Shown piece after piece: positions 15,537 to 23,713 of a stretch of 64,000 nucleotides of DNA (position 1 is its first letter; every line of letters begins with the position of its first letter). The stretch spans positions 1-64,000 of the forward strand of contig JARWZO010000029.1 in the NCBI GenBank assembly GCA_029866325.1, given 5' to 3'. The position numbers and the translations under genes were made by a program. The notes beneath the pieces were generated by a model. The model did not search any database. It saw nothing but the letters and a program-made list of their open reading frames with translations, and had not been told where the DNA came from. The DNA is from Fluviicola sp. Its GTDB lineage: Bacteria; Bacteroidota; Bacteroidia; Flavobacteriales_D; Crocinitomicaceae.

Positions 15537-15922
15537 AAAAACCGTTTTCGTTGTTCAGGAGTCGGCAGCGCACATTGCTGATTGGCTAGTTTGTGTCGAC
15601 GTTTGGCAATCCAGTTATAAACTCCGTCGCGCAGAAAGCGTGGTACGACTCTAAAAATCCGTAACCATGAGTAAGGCGCCTTTAAATGAGCTGTCACTTT
15701 TAACGCTCCCGAAGATCGTTCGAATAATCGCGTTCCGTTCCAAAAATAAAAGGTGCTTAAATCTGGTTGAGGGAATTGGTGATTCTGGAAAAAGCGTTGG
15801 GCTGTTTCCGATTGCAAGGCGCAGAAATGAACGGTTGCATCGCGCTCGTGATCGAGTATAAACTGAACCGAACGGTTGCAAAATCCGCAATCACCATCGT
15901 AAAAAACTACCGGAAATTTCAT
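15533..15922 (-). CDS. DCC-family thiol-disulfide oxidoreductase (DUF393), 129 aa
   Basis: The N-terminal motif YDGDCGFCNRSV gives the family its name and contains the redox CxxC pair (residues 12-15). Conserved downstream features are ALQSETAQ, STFYFWNG and VYNWIAKRRHK. The family has a thioredoxin-like fold; its substrates are largely unknown. The length is normal. A 30-residue lipoprotein frame overlaps its stop codon, so the two may be translated together. Confidence 0.88.
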   Translation of the reverse strand: MKFPVVFYDGDCGFCNRSVQFILDHERDATVHFCALQSETAQRFFQNHQFPQPDLSTFYFWNGTRLFERSSGALKVTAHLKAPYSWLRIFRVVPRFLRDGVYNWIAKRRHKLANQQCALPTPEQRKRFL

Positions 15923-15986
15923 GGGTTAAAGCTACGGTTTAATGGTGGTTTTTTGCTGAGGAAAGCGTTAAATAATGGAGAGTCAT

Positions 15987-16054
15987 CCACCTCCTCCCTT
16001 ATGCTTGCGCTAAAGCTACAGCAAAGGCGCAGAGGGAGGACCGAGGAGGGTGGC
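15987..16054. repeat. dispersed CCACCTCCTCCC inverted repeat, copy 1
   Basis: The arms are separated by about 30 nt of unrelated sequence (ATGCTTGCGC...). The same arm sequence recurs twice near 24.5 kb. Confidence 0.6.
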
Positions 16055-16256
16055 ACCTTGCATAGGTCAATACAAGCTTGCCACCTCCCATTCATCACCA
16101 GCCACGGCTGGCTCTTCCCATCCTCAAGGAGGGAAACTGAGTCGCCTTTTAACTAAGAACATCACTTCCTCCAACCAAGCTTTTCCTCCTATTCTTAAAA
16201 TTCCCCAAAATCGCGTTCCTCTACCTCATTCCACCATTTCCAACAACTTAAAACCG

Positions 16257-16264
16257 TATTTTTG
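16257..16264 (+). promoter_or_regulatory. -7 promoter box TATTTTTG
   Basis: It fits TAnnTTTG and lies 20 nt before the elbB start. Confidence 0.5.
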
Positions 16265-16284
16265 AGTCGCTAAAAAATGAACCA

Positions 16285-16965
16285 ATGAAAATAGGAATTC
16301 TTCTCTCAGGCTGCGGAGTTTACGATGGTGCTGAAATTCAGGAAGCTGTCTTGTCAATGCTGGCTGTTCAGGAAATCGGTGCAGAGTATATCTGCATTTC
16401 GGTGGATGCACCACAACACCACGTAATCAATCATACAACCGGCGAAGAAATGCCTGAAACCAGAAATATGTTGGTGGAAGCCGCTCGTATTGCGCGTGGA
16501 GAGATCCGCAATATCAATACCATTGCTCCGGCAGATATCGATGCGTTGATCATTCCAGGTGGATTTGGAAGTGCGAAAAACTTTACCAAATGGGCGTTTG
16601 AAGGACCTGATGGGGCTATTTTACCGGAAGTAAAACTCTTATTGGTGAACCTGGTGAACGTAGGAAAACCAATCGCGGCTTTGTGCGTAAGCCCTGTTGT
16701 TTTGGCAAAAGCCTTTGAAGGTTCAGCTATTCACGCCAATATGACCATCGGCAGCGATAAAGAAGGTTCGCCTTACAGCATTACCGATTTTTCGGCGGGA
16801 TTAGCTAAAACAGGAGTTGAACCGGTTATGAAAACCGTTCGTGAAATTCAAATCGACACCACAAACAAGATTGTCACCGCTCCGTGTTACATGATGGATG
16901 CTACCATTTTAGATATTCGCAACAACATTCGTCAGGCAGTTGAAGCCTTGCGTGACCTGATTTAA
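16285..16965 (+). CDS. elbB: ElbB, DJ-1/PfpI-superfamily glyoxalase-like protein, 226 aa
   Basis: ElbB is a DJ-1/PfpI-like protein linked in E. coli to isoprenoid metabolism and weak glyoxalase activity. Visible features are KIGILLSGCGVYDGAEIQE at the N-terminus, LIIPGGFGSAKN, and the nucleophile region AALCVSPVVLAKA with the elbow Cys. The ending TAPCYMMDATI is typical. At 226 residues it is near the family length. It precedes a MutS-like gene by 12 bp on the same strand, so the two may form an operon. Confidence 0.92.
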   Translation: MKIGILLSGCGVYDGAEIQEAVLSMLAVQEIGAEYICISVDAPQHHVINHTTGEEMPETRNMLVEAARIARGEIRNINTIAPADIDALIIPGGFGSAKNFTKWAFEGPDGAILPEVKLLLVNLVNVGKPIAALCVSPVVLAKAFEGSAIHANMTIGSDKEGSPYSITDFSAGLAKTGVEPVMKTVREIQIDTTNKIVTAPCYMMDATILDIRNNIRQAVEALRDLI

Positions 16966-16977
16966 TCAACTCCATCT

Positions 16978-18750
16978 ATGCAGATTTACCACGAACGAAA
17001 AGCAGTACACGATGCAGCAGTTCAACAATTAAAACAACAGTTTAACCGTCTTGCTTTTGCTCGTTTGCTAAGTATCGTATTGGCTTTGGTATTCGGTTAT
17101 CTCGCCATTCGTTCAGAAAATACGGTTCAATGGATTGTCGCCATCACTTCTTTTGCAGCATTCGTAGTCTTCATGCGCTTGCATTTTGGGGTAAAGCGGA
17201 GATTGGTGTTGGAGCAAACATTGGTGAAAATCAATGAAACCGAATTGGCTTTTTTAGAAAAACAAGAACTTCCATTCGATGGCGGAAATCGTTTTTTGGA
17301 AGCCAATCATACATATACGTACGATTTGGATATTTTCGGAGAGCACTCGTTGTTTCAGCATTTGAATCGCACGCAAACCTTCATGGGAAACCGCAGTTTA
17401 GGTCAATCGCTGCTTAGTAAATCGGAAGCTGAAACGATCAGAAACCGTCAGGAAGCAATTGCCGAGCTTGCTCCACTGCTTGAATGGCGACAATTATTTA
17501 CTGCCAAAGCTTTATTGGCCAACGATAATGAAAAAATCAGCGATACGTTGCGCTCGTGGAACAACGATCAACCAAAAGTTTCGTTGGTCACTGTTGTGTT
17601 GAGTTATGGTTTGCCAGCTTTGGGCGGAATACTCACCATTCTCGGTTTTTTGAAAGGAAGCAGTCCGCTCTTTCTAAATCTTGCAGTAACAGTGTTTATT
17701 TTCAACTTGATTGTTTTGGCTTCCCAACTCAAGAAAATGAATGCTGAAATTGCATTCGCCGACAAGATCAATCAAACCTTGGTGCGTTACAGCGAATTAC
17801 TGCAGGCCATTGAAGAGCGGGAATGGAAAAGCGAACTATTGATCGATATTAAGCGAAAACTGAATTCGTCACAAGTCGCTGCCAGCAAACAAATCCACAC
17901 CCTTTCGCGCATTTTCGCATCGCTGGAGAGCCTTCAAAACGGCATGGGGGCGATTATCTTTAACGGAACCGTGCTTTTCCACCTGCATACGTATCGCAAG
18001 TTGTTGCGTTGGAAATCGACACATGCCGGAGAACTGGATAATTGGTTGCAGCAAATCGGTGAAACGGAAGTACTGCTCTCGTTTGCCAATTTATACTTCA
18101 ACAATCCGGATTTTAACTTCCCGGAACTAAACGATAAAGCTGTACTTCGTTTTGAGGAATTGGGACATCCGCTTATTTCGGCTTCGAAACGGGTGAGTAA
18201 TTCAGTCGATTTTTCCGATAAACAATTCATTGTACTCACCGGCTCTAACATGTCGGGGAAAAGCACCTTCTTGCGAACCTTGGGCGTAAACCTGGTGCTT
18301 GCCAATGCCGGAGCTCCAATTTGTGTGAAGTCGGCCAATATTCAACCAATGGACATTCTGGTTTCTATGCGTTTATCCGATTCGTTGAGCGATAGTGAAT
18401 CGTATTTCTTTGCCGAGGTGAAACGTCTCAAGGAAATCATGACCGAACTGGAAAATCGGCGTTGTTTTATTCTTCTCGACGAGATTTTGCGCGGCACCAA
18501 CTCCGACGACAAGCGCACCGGAACCATCGAAGTGTTGAAAAAAGTAATTGCCAAAAATGCGATCGGTGCTATTGCAACACACGATTTGGAAGTGTGCAAC
18601 ACAACCGATGAATACCCACAACTACTTGTAAACAAATGTTTTGAAGTAGAAATCATCAACAATGAATTGAAGTTTGATTACCGATTACGCGATGGAATCT
18701 GTCAGAACAAAAGCGCGACTTTCTTGATGAAGAAGATGGGGGTTATTTGA
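16978..18750 (+). CDS. membrane-associated MutS-family ATPase, 590 aa
   Basis: The C-terminal third is a MutS ATPase: Walker A TGSNMSGKST (about residues 421-430), the SMRLSDSLSDSESYFFAE segment, Walker B CFILLDEILRGTNSDD and ATHDLEVC. The N-terminal mismatch-recognition domain of MutS is absent. Instead there are four hydrophobic segments, two near residues 27-72 and two near 203-250, so the protein is probably membrane-bound. Similar proteins are widespread in Bacteroidota and are annotated only as MutS-related. A role in mismatch repair is doubtful. A membrane-proximal DNA function is possible but unproven. Confidence 0.85.
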   Translation: MQIYHERKAVHDAAVQQLKQQFNRLAFARLLSIVLALVFGYLAIRSENTVQWIVAITSFAAFVVFMRLHFGVKRRLVLEQTLVKINETELAFLEKQELPFDGGNRFLEANHTYTYDLDIFGEHSLFQHLNRTQTFMGNRSLGQSLLSKSEAETIRNRQEAIAELAPLLEWRQLFTAKALLANDNEKISDTLRSWNNDQPKVSLVTVVLSYGLPALGGILTILGFLKGSSPLFLNLAVTVFIFNLIVLASQLKKMNAEIAFADKINQTLVRYSELLQAIEEREWKSELLIDIKRKLNSSQVAASKQIHTLSRIFASLESLQNGMGAIIFNGTVLFHLHTYRKLLRWKSTHAGELDNWLQQIGETEVLLSFANLYFNNPDFNFPELNDKAVLRFEELGHPLISASKRVSNSVDFSDKQFIVLTGSNMSGKSTFLRTLGVNLVLANAGAPICVKSANIQPMDILVSMRLSDSLSDSESYFFAEVKRLKEIMTELENRRCFILLDEILRGTNSDDKRTGTIEVLKKVIAKNAIGAIATHDLEVCNTTDEYPQLLVNKCFEVEIINNELKFDYRLRDGICQNKSATFLMKKMGVI

Positions 18751-18756
18751 TATAAT

Positions 18757-18832
18757 GGGAACTTGGAACTAGGGAGCTGGGGAACTAGGAGTCCTAATTC
18801 CCAGCTCCCTAGTTCCTCAATTCCTAGTTCCC
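18757..18832. repeat. 76-bp imperfect palindrome
   Basis: The left arm GGAACTAGGGAGCTGGGGAA pairs with the right arm TTCCCAGCTCCCTAGTTCC, and outer GGGAACTTGG pairs with CCTAGTTCCC. It would form a long RNA hairpin just after the MutS-like gene and may end transcription, although no T run follows. Confidence 0.7.
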
Positions 18833-18968
18833 TTCTAAAGAACTTATCAACCGTTAATATCCATTAATTTATTGATTAAATGCGGTTTACGTTGTGTTCA
18901 TTCTTTCATAAAGTCATCGACTGTTGAAATTTATACGTGAAAAACGGGCATATTTAACGGAAGCGACG

Positions 18969-18976
18969 TACTTTTG
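18969..18976 (+). promoter_or_regulatory. -7 promoter box TACTTTTG of pckA
   Basis: It fits TAnnTTTG, 31 nt before the pckA ATG. Confidence 0.5.
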
Positions 18977-19007
18977 TGGCAAAATAGCATTGCTAAAAAA
19001 CGAATGT

Positions 19008-20624
19008 ATGAACGAATTTGGTAAACGGGGAAACAACGCCGATTTGAAGGCAACAATCGGTCTGGAAAATCTCGGAAACGTATTCTGGAACTTAACACCT
19101 GCTGAATTGGTAGAAGATACCATCATCAACGGTCAAGGTGTATTAACCGACACCGGTGCAATCGCCATCGAAACAGGTGAATTCACAGGTCGTTCGCCGA
19201 AAGACCGCTTTGTGGTAAAAGACGCGAAAACAGAAAACAGCGTTTGGTGGGGTGATGTCAATATTCCTGTTTCTACAGAGCAATTCGACGCATTGTACAA
19301 CCGAATGAAAGCATATTTGACCGGTAAAGATGTGTATGTACGTGACGCGTATGCATGTGCAGACGATAATTTCCGCATGAATCTTCGTGTTACAACAGAA
19401 TTTCCATGGTCAAACATGTTTGCTTACAATATGTTCTTACGTCCGACCGACGCTGAAATCGAAAACTTCGATGCAGAATGGAACATCGTTTGTGCTCCGG
19501 GCTTTTTGGCAGATCCTGCTATCGACGGAACACGTCAGCACAATTTTGCTATCTTGAATTTCACCCGCAAAATGATCATCATTGGTGGTACAGGTTACAC
19601 AGGTGAAATTAAAAAAGGAATTTTCTCTGTATTGAACTACGTTCTTCCGCACGAAAAAAATGTATTGTCTATGCACTGCTCGGCTAACGTTGGAGCGGAC
19701 GGTGATACGGCTATTTTCTTCGGTTTGTCGGGAACAGGTAAAACTACCTTGTCTTCTGATCCGAACCGCAGATTGATTGGTGACGATGAGCACGGTTGGG
19801 CCGACAATTCGGTATTCAACTTCGAAGGTGGATGCTACGCTAAAACCATTGACCTTTCTCAGGAAAAAGAACCACAGATTTACGATGCCATCAAATTCGG
19901 AGCTATCCTTGAAAACATCGGTTTCATTGGTGAATCTTCTACTCCAGATTACACAGACGGATCGATTACTGAAAACACACGTGTTTCGTACCCAATCGAT
20001 TTCATCGACAACATCATGACACCTTCTGTAGGTGCGGGTCCGAAAAATATTTTCTTCCTTACAGCTGATGCGTTCGGTGTATTGCCTCCGATCTCACGCT
20101 TAACGAAAGAACAAGCAATGTATCACTTCATGTCGGGTTACACAGCGAAAGTTGCCGGAACCGAAGTTGGTATTACTGAACCTACAACAACATTCTCGGC
20201 TTGTTTCGGAAAAGCATTCTTACCCCTTCACCCTGCTAAATACGCCAAATTATTAGGCGATAAATTGCACGGAACCGACATCAAAGTTTGGTTGATCAAC
20301 ACGGGTTGGTCCGGTGGTTCTTACGGTGTAGGAAGTCGTATGAAATTGTCGTACACACGTGCAATGATTACAGCTGCTTTGACAGGAAAATTGGATACTG
20401 TAGAATTTGCTACACTTCCGGTATTCGAATTGGCATTCCCTACTTCATGCGAAGGCGTTCCTGCTGAAATCTTGAACCCGCGCGAAACATGGTCTGACAA
20501 AGGTGCTTACGATAAAACAGCCAATCATTTGGCAGAACAATTCGTTAAGAACTTCGAAATCTATGCTGCTGAAACATCGGCTGATATTTTAGCTGCTGCT
20601 CCGAAAGTAAAAATGACGGTTTAA
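19008..20624 (+). CDS. pckA: phosphoenolpyruvate carboxykinase (ATP)
   Basis: PckA interconverts oxaloacetate plus ATP and phosphoenolpyruvate plus CO2 plus ADP, a key gluconeogenic step. The kinase P-loop is GLSGTGKTTLS (about residues 239-249), preceded by MHCSANVG and followed by LIGDDEHGW, which holds metal-binding Asp residues. RSPKDRF and FEGGCYAK are further family motifs. The ATG at 19008 gives 538 residues, the usual size; an in-frame TTG at 18924 lies upstream of the promoter box and is rejected. A hairpin terminator follows, so it is probably monocistronic. Confidence 0.97.
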   Translation: MNEFGKRGNNADLKATIGLENLGNVFWNLTPAELVEDTIINGQGVLTDTGAIAIETGEFTGRSPKDRFVVKDAKTENSVWWGDVNIPVSTEQFDALYNRMKAYLTGKDVYVRDAYACADDNFRMNLRVTTEFPWSNMFAYNMFLRPTDAEIENFDAEWNIVCAPGFLADPAIDGTRQHNFAILNFTRKMIIIGGTGYTGEIKKGIFSVLNYVLPHEKNVLSMHCSANVGADGDTAIFFGLSGTGKTTLSSDPNRRLIGDDEHGWADNSVFNFEGGCYAKTIDLSQEKEPQIYDAIKFGAILENIGFIGESSTPDYTDGSITENTRVSYPIDFIDNIMTPSVGAGPKNIFFLTADAFGVLPPISRLTKEQAMYHFMSGYTAKVAGTEVGITEPTTTFSACFGKAFLPLHPAKYAKLLGDKLHGTDIKVWLINTGWSGGSYGVGSRMKLSYTRAMITAALTGKLDTVEFATLPVFELAFPTSCEGVPAEILNPRETWSDKGAYDKTANHLAEQFVKNFEIYAAETSADILAAAPKVKMTV

Positions 20625-20645
20625 TCGTTTACAATAATTAATCAT

Positions 20646-20686
20646 GGAAGGATCGTCAATCTTAGGCTGACGGTCCTTTCTTTTTG
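20646..20686 (+). terminator. hairpin terminator of pckA
   Basis: The stem GGAAGGATCGTCA/TGACGGTCCTTTC (one G-T pair) is followed by CTTTTTG. Confidence 0.75.
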
Positions 20687-20697
20687 AATTAACTTTC

Positions 20698-21198
20698 ATG
20701 AACACAATCACCATTTCAGAAGGAAAAACCAATAGTTTGATCGTTCCGGCGATTTTTGGAATATTAATTGGAATCGGTTTCACCTTTCTTATTCCCATTG
20801 CTGGTTTAATCATTTTGGCAGTTTCAATCAGTCTGTTTTCCGCAACGAATGGTCTTGAAATAACCAACTCAGGTACCGGGTACCGGAAATACATGGATTA
20901 TTTCGGATTAAGATATGGTACTTGGCATTCACTCAATTCCGTAGGCGAAGTTGAGTTAAAATTGTCTGTAGATGCTGACACTGTTCGCACTTACACTGGT
21001 AGAACTGAATTAAAGTCAGTTACTTACGATTTGATCATCGAGTTAGAATCTGGCGATAAACAACCCATTTACGAGTTTCTGGAGTACAAATCCGCGATGC
21101 TTGCGCTCGAGCAGTTTGCGACTGCATTACAGGTTAGATCAGTGGATTATGTTGCAATTAAACTGGAGGAAAACCGCCTAAAGCGAGAGAATCGATAG
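20698..21198 (+). CDS. hypothetical membrane protein, 166 aa
   Basis: An N-terminal hydrophobic hairpin (about residues 13-50, LIVPAIFGILIGIGFTFL then AGLIILAVSISLF) is followed by a soluble domain of about 110 residues with strands YRKYMDYFGLRYG, VGEVELKLSV and TYDLIIELESGD. This resembles the membrane-plus-PH-like architecture of many small bacterial proteins. The Bacteroidota have many such orphans and no family is recognised. It precedes a secreted hypothetical protein and a metallo-beta-lactamase gene on the same strand, 35 bp apart from the former. Confidence 0.6.
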   Translation: MNTITISEGKTNSLIVPAIFGILIGIGFTFLIPIAGLIILAVSISLFSATNGLEITNSGTGYRKYMDYFGLRYGTWHSLNSVGEVELKLSVDADTVRTYTGRTELKSVTYDLIIELESGDKQPIYEFLEYKSAMLALEQFATALQVRSVDYVAIKLEENRLKRENR

Positions 21199-21233
21199 GA
21201 ATAATTGGTAACTTGGTGTCAGATTTCCGACCG

Positions 21234-22229
21234 ATGAAAAAATGGTGCTGTGTTTACTTTCTGATGTGTTTTCTGCAAGTCGCGGCGCAACGATCTCCTT
21301 CAGCCGAATCGAATCAGCAATCGTACAGGTTTCATTCGTTTCTCGAAATGAAATCAATTGTTAAAACACCGTTTCATTGGAACACACACGAAGCTTTCGA
21401 TCAGGAAATAACCCTTGATTTCCTCTCGTATTTGTACAATCTAAAAGAAGATTCAACGCGATATTTCTGGCTCGAAAAACACGATTCTTACAGCGATTCA
21501 AGTGGTTCCGGAACCTTTGAAGCATTTGTGGCCTATCACGTGCCATCTATTCATTTGTGCGACCTCGACCGGGATAATGATCTTGACATTGTCTACGAAG
21601 GTTATCAAATGCCCGGCTACAATACCAAAAGCACACTGGTATTTATCCGGCATAAAAAGCATTACCTCGAAGTTTTGTCAGAAAATGGAATTGTTGTTGG
21701 TTTGAATCAATTGCCAGATAAAAAAATGGAAATGATCGTTTATCATTACCCCTGTTGCACCGAATATACGGAATCACTGAAAGTAATTGAGTTCTCAAAA
21801 TCACGATCTACTACTTTTGTAAAACAAACGGAAGCTATTGGTTTCGTGAATATTACAGACACTCGGTTAAACGAACAGTCCCTCATTCCAATGCCACAAC
21901 CGACGTTTGCGGAAATTGCATTAGACTCAGCCTACCTCTTCAATGGACCCGACCCCGAGAATTTAGTGCCCAACGAAGTTTTATTGAGTGAGAAATATAC
22001 GTACGACGAATACGCTCCTTTTATGGCGAATTGCAAGCGTGGCAGTATTGGTCGCTTATTAAACAGTTATACGGATGAGTTGGGCAACCAGTGGTATTTC
22101 ATGGAACTGTCAAAAGATCAATCGAACAAATTTACTTTGTTTGAATACGCTTTTTACGATATCACACTTGAGCATTTTGCAGGATGGATTCCGGTTGAAA
22201 AATGCAGGTTAAAAAATGAAAAACAATGA
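21234..22229 (+). CDS. hypothetical secreted protein, 331 aa
   Basis: A signal peptide (MKKWCCVYFLMCFLQVAAQ) starts at the ATG 21234, preferred to an upstream in-frame GTG at 21213. The mature protein has an FG-GAP-like calcium segment LCDLDRDNDLDIVYEGYQ (about residues 112-129). The C-terminus WYFMELSKDQ with GWIPVEKCR resembles SH3-like domains. It overlaps the B1 metallo-beta-lactamase gene by 4 bp (ATGA), so the two are co-translated and may be exported together. Its role is unknown. Confidence 0.7.
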   Translation: MKKWCCVYFLMCFLQVAAQRSPSAESNQQSYRFHSFLEMKSIVKTPFHWNTHEAFDQEITLDFLSYLYNLKEDSTRYFWLEKHDSYSDSSGSGTFEAFVAYHVPSIHLCDLDRDNDLDIVYEGYQMPGYNTKSTLVFIRHKKHYLEVLSENGIVVGLNQLPDKKMEMIVYHYPCCTEYTESLKVIEFSKSRSTTFVKQTEAIGFVNITDTRLNEQSLIPMPQPTFAEIALDSAYLFNGPDPENLVPNEVLLSEKYTYDEYAPFMANCKRGSIGRLLNSYTDELGNQWYFMELSKDQSNKFTLFEYAFYDITLEHFAGWIPVEKCRLKNEKQ

Positions 22230-22939
22230 AATATCTGTTCGTCCTATCTGCATTCTTCGTTTATACCCATTCAACTGCTCAACTGAAACTAACCCGCCTC
22301 AGCGACAGTTCCTACGTTTTCACCACCTGGCAATTATACGTGAGCAAAACTGACAGCGCTCTCTATCCAGCAAATGGTTTCATCAAAATCACTTCAGCAG
22401 GAGTTTTACTTATTGACACACCGTGGGATACAACGCAATTTCAACCCTTATTGGATTCCATTGAAAAACGATTCAATTCACAGGTTAAATGGGTGATTTC
22501 AACGCACTCACACGCCGACCGAACAGCAGGATTGGATTATTACAAATCAAAAGGAATTGCTACTTACACCTCCTTTTCGACCCGGAAAATCTGCGAAGAA
22601 CGTGGAGAACCGCAACCCGAGTTTGTGTTCTACCACGACACCGTCTTTCAATTAGGCACTACGAAGGTGCAAACCTTTTTTCCCGGCGCCGGACATACCC
22701 CTGACAACATTGTGATCTGGTTTCCGGAAGAAAAAATTTTGTACGGAGGCTGTTTCGTAAAATCAGTAGAAGCAACTGATATCGGCAACCGGGCAGATGC
22801 CAACTTTGGTACTTGGGAAATGTCGGTAAAACTGGTAGAACGAACGTTCAAACATCCAAAATGGATCATTCCCGGACATCAGTCGTGGGAAAGCAAGAAA
22901 TCGCTCAAGCATACCCGTAAATTAATTCGAAAAAGCTAA
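22226..22939 (+). CDS. bla: subclass B1 metallo-beta-lactamase, 237 aa
   Basis: B1 enzymes are periplasmic zinc hydrolases that open most beta-lactams including carbapenems. After a signal peptide (about residues 1-18) the complete B1 ligand set is present: H94, H96 and D98 in THSHADRTAG, H157 in GAGHTPDN, C176 in YGGCFVKS and H218 in IPGHQSW. The pattern matches chromosomal flavobacterial enzymes such as BlaB and IND in layout and length. It is preceded by a coupled hypothetical gene and no mobile element lies near, so it looks resident. Activity is predicted from the intact active site, not shown. Confidence 0.9.
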   Translation: MKYLFVLSAFFVYTHSTAQLKLTRLSDSSYVFTTWQLYVSKTDSALYPANGFIKITSAGVLLIDTPWDTTQFQPLLDSIEKRFNSQVKWVISTHSHADRTAGLDYYKSKGIATYTSFSTRKICEERGEPQPEFVFYHDTVFQLGTTKVQTFFPGAGHTPDNIVIWFPEEKILYGGCFVKSVEATDIGNRADANFGTWEMSVKLVERTFKHPKWIIPGHQSWESKKSLKHTRKLIRKS

Positions 22940-23005
22940 CTAATCTGATCTTTGAACATCGGCGTAACGTGTCAGCCTCAAGGATGATCTGGACCTAGTT
23001 TTTGG

Positions 23006-23713
23006 TTATTTTTTCTCCAGTTTATACCGTGATTCTGCAATCGTTTTCCCGGACACATCTTTGGTATAAACCAATCGAAATCCATCACCCTCAATGCGTT
23101 CAAACTGCAATTCCTGAACAGGCAAATCAATAGAACTCTTGATTCCACAAGTGATTGCCTCGTCTTCGAACGCAAAACGCAATTGAATCGGAACCGCAGT
23201 GTTGTTCTGAAAACGCAGGTCTTTGTAACCGTAAACAACCGTAGCATCGGCTCCAAGTGGTGTAAATCGATCTTCCTCTTGGTAAATATCTACGGTATGA
23301 TTGTAGCGCTCACGTATTGTCAATCCAGCCAGTAAAGCCGCATGGTAAACAATCCCGGACAATTGACACAAGCCTCCGCCTACTGCTTCCTGCAGCGTTC
23401 CGTTTACGATATTTCGTCCGGTTTTATATCCGCGTTTTGCAGTAGGATCGCCGATGATTTTCCAGAACGAGATCACTTCTCCCGGATGCACGATCACTTG
23501 TTCCAATTCTCGAGCGGCGCGTTGCAGGTTGTGGACTTTATTTTCAAATAACGAAGTTCGCTTAATGAGTTGTTTTACAGAAATTTGAACAGGCTCATTG
23601 AGTTGACTTCTTAAGGTAGCTTGCGGCTCAACGCGTCGATTCTTCCAATCACGGTAAGCCCGTTGGAACAGACGAAAGCGTCGCTTAAAAGATGCCGGAA
23701 TCAACTTTCTCAT
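23006..23713 (-). CDS. VanW family protein, 235 aa
   Basis: VanW domains occur in the vanB-type glycopeptide resistance cluster and in many unrelated bacteria; their biochemical role is not established. Key features are PGEVISFWKIIGDPTAKRGY, NGTLQEAVGGGLCQLSG and YNHTVDIYQEEDRFTPLGADATV, the core of the family. No signal peptide is visible, and the N-terminus is strongly basic (SFKRRFRLFQRAYRDWKNRR). The ATG at 23713 overlaps the methyltransferase stop as ATGA, which fixes the start over a longer alternative. Confidence 0.88.
   Translation of the reverse strand: MRKLIPASFKRRFRLFQRAYRDWKNRRVEPQATLRSQLNEPVQISVKQLIKRTSLFENKVHNLQRAARELEQVIVHPGEVISFWKIIGDPTAKRGYKTGRNIVNGTLQEAVGGGLCQLSGIVYHAALLAGLTIRERYNHTVDIYQEEDRFTPLGADATVVYGYKDLRFQNNTAVPIQLRFAFEDEAITCGIKSSIDLPVQELQFERIEGDGFRLVYTKDVSGKTIAESRYKLEKK

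Larger units (their letters stand above)
15923..16284. other. gene-free interval with dispersed repeat
   Basis: This 362-bp stretch between divergent genes holds a repeat (15987-16054) with arms CCACCTCCTCCCTT and AGGGAGGACCGAGGAGGGTGG, a small palindrome CCAGCCACGGCTGG near 16097, and a TATTTTTG box at 16257-16264. No gene is supported. Confidence 0.6.

Noticed and set aside
18924-19007. Upstream TTG start extending pckA by 28 residues
   Set aside because: It precedes the TACTTTTG promoter box and gives a non-conserved extension; 538 residues from ATG 19008 is the family length.
22226-22939. Metallo-beta-lactamase as a recent mobile acquisition
   Set aside because: No insertion sequence, integron or composition break was seen around it; the upstream gene is coupled to it.
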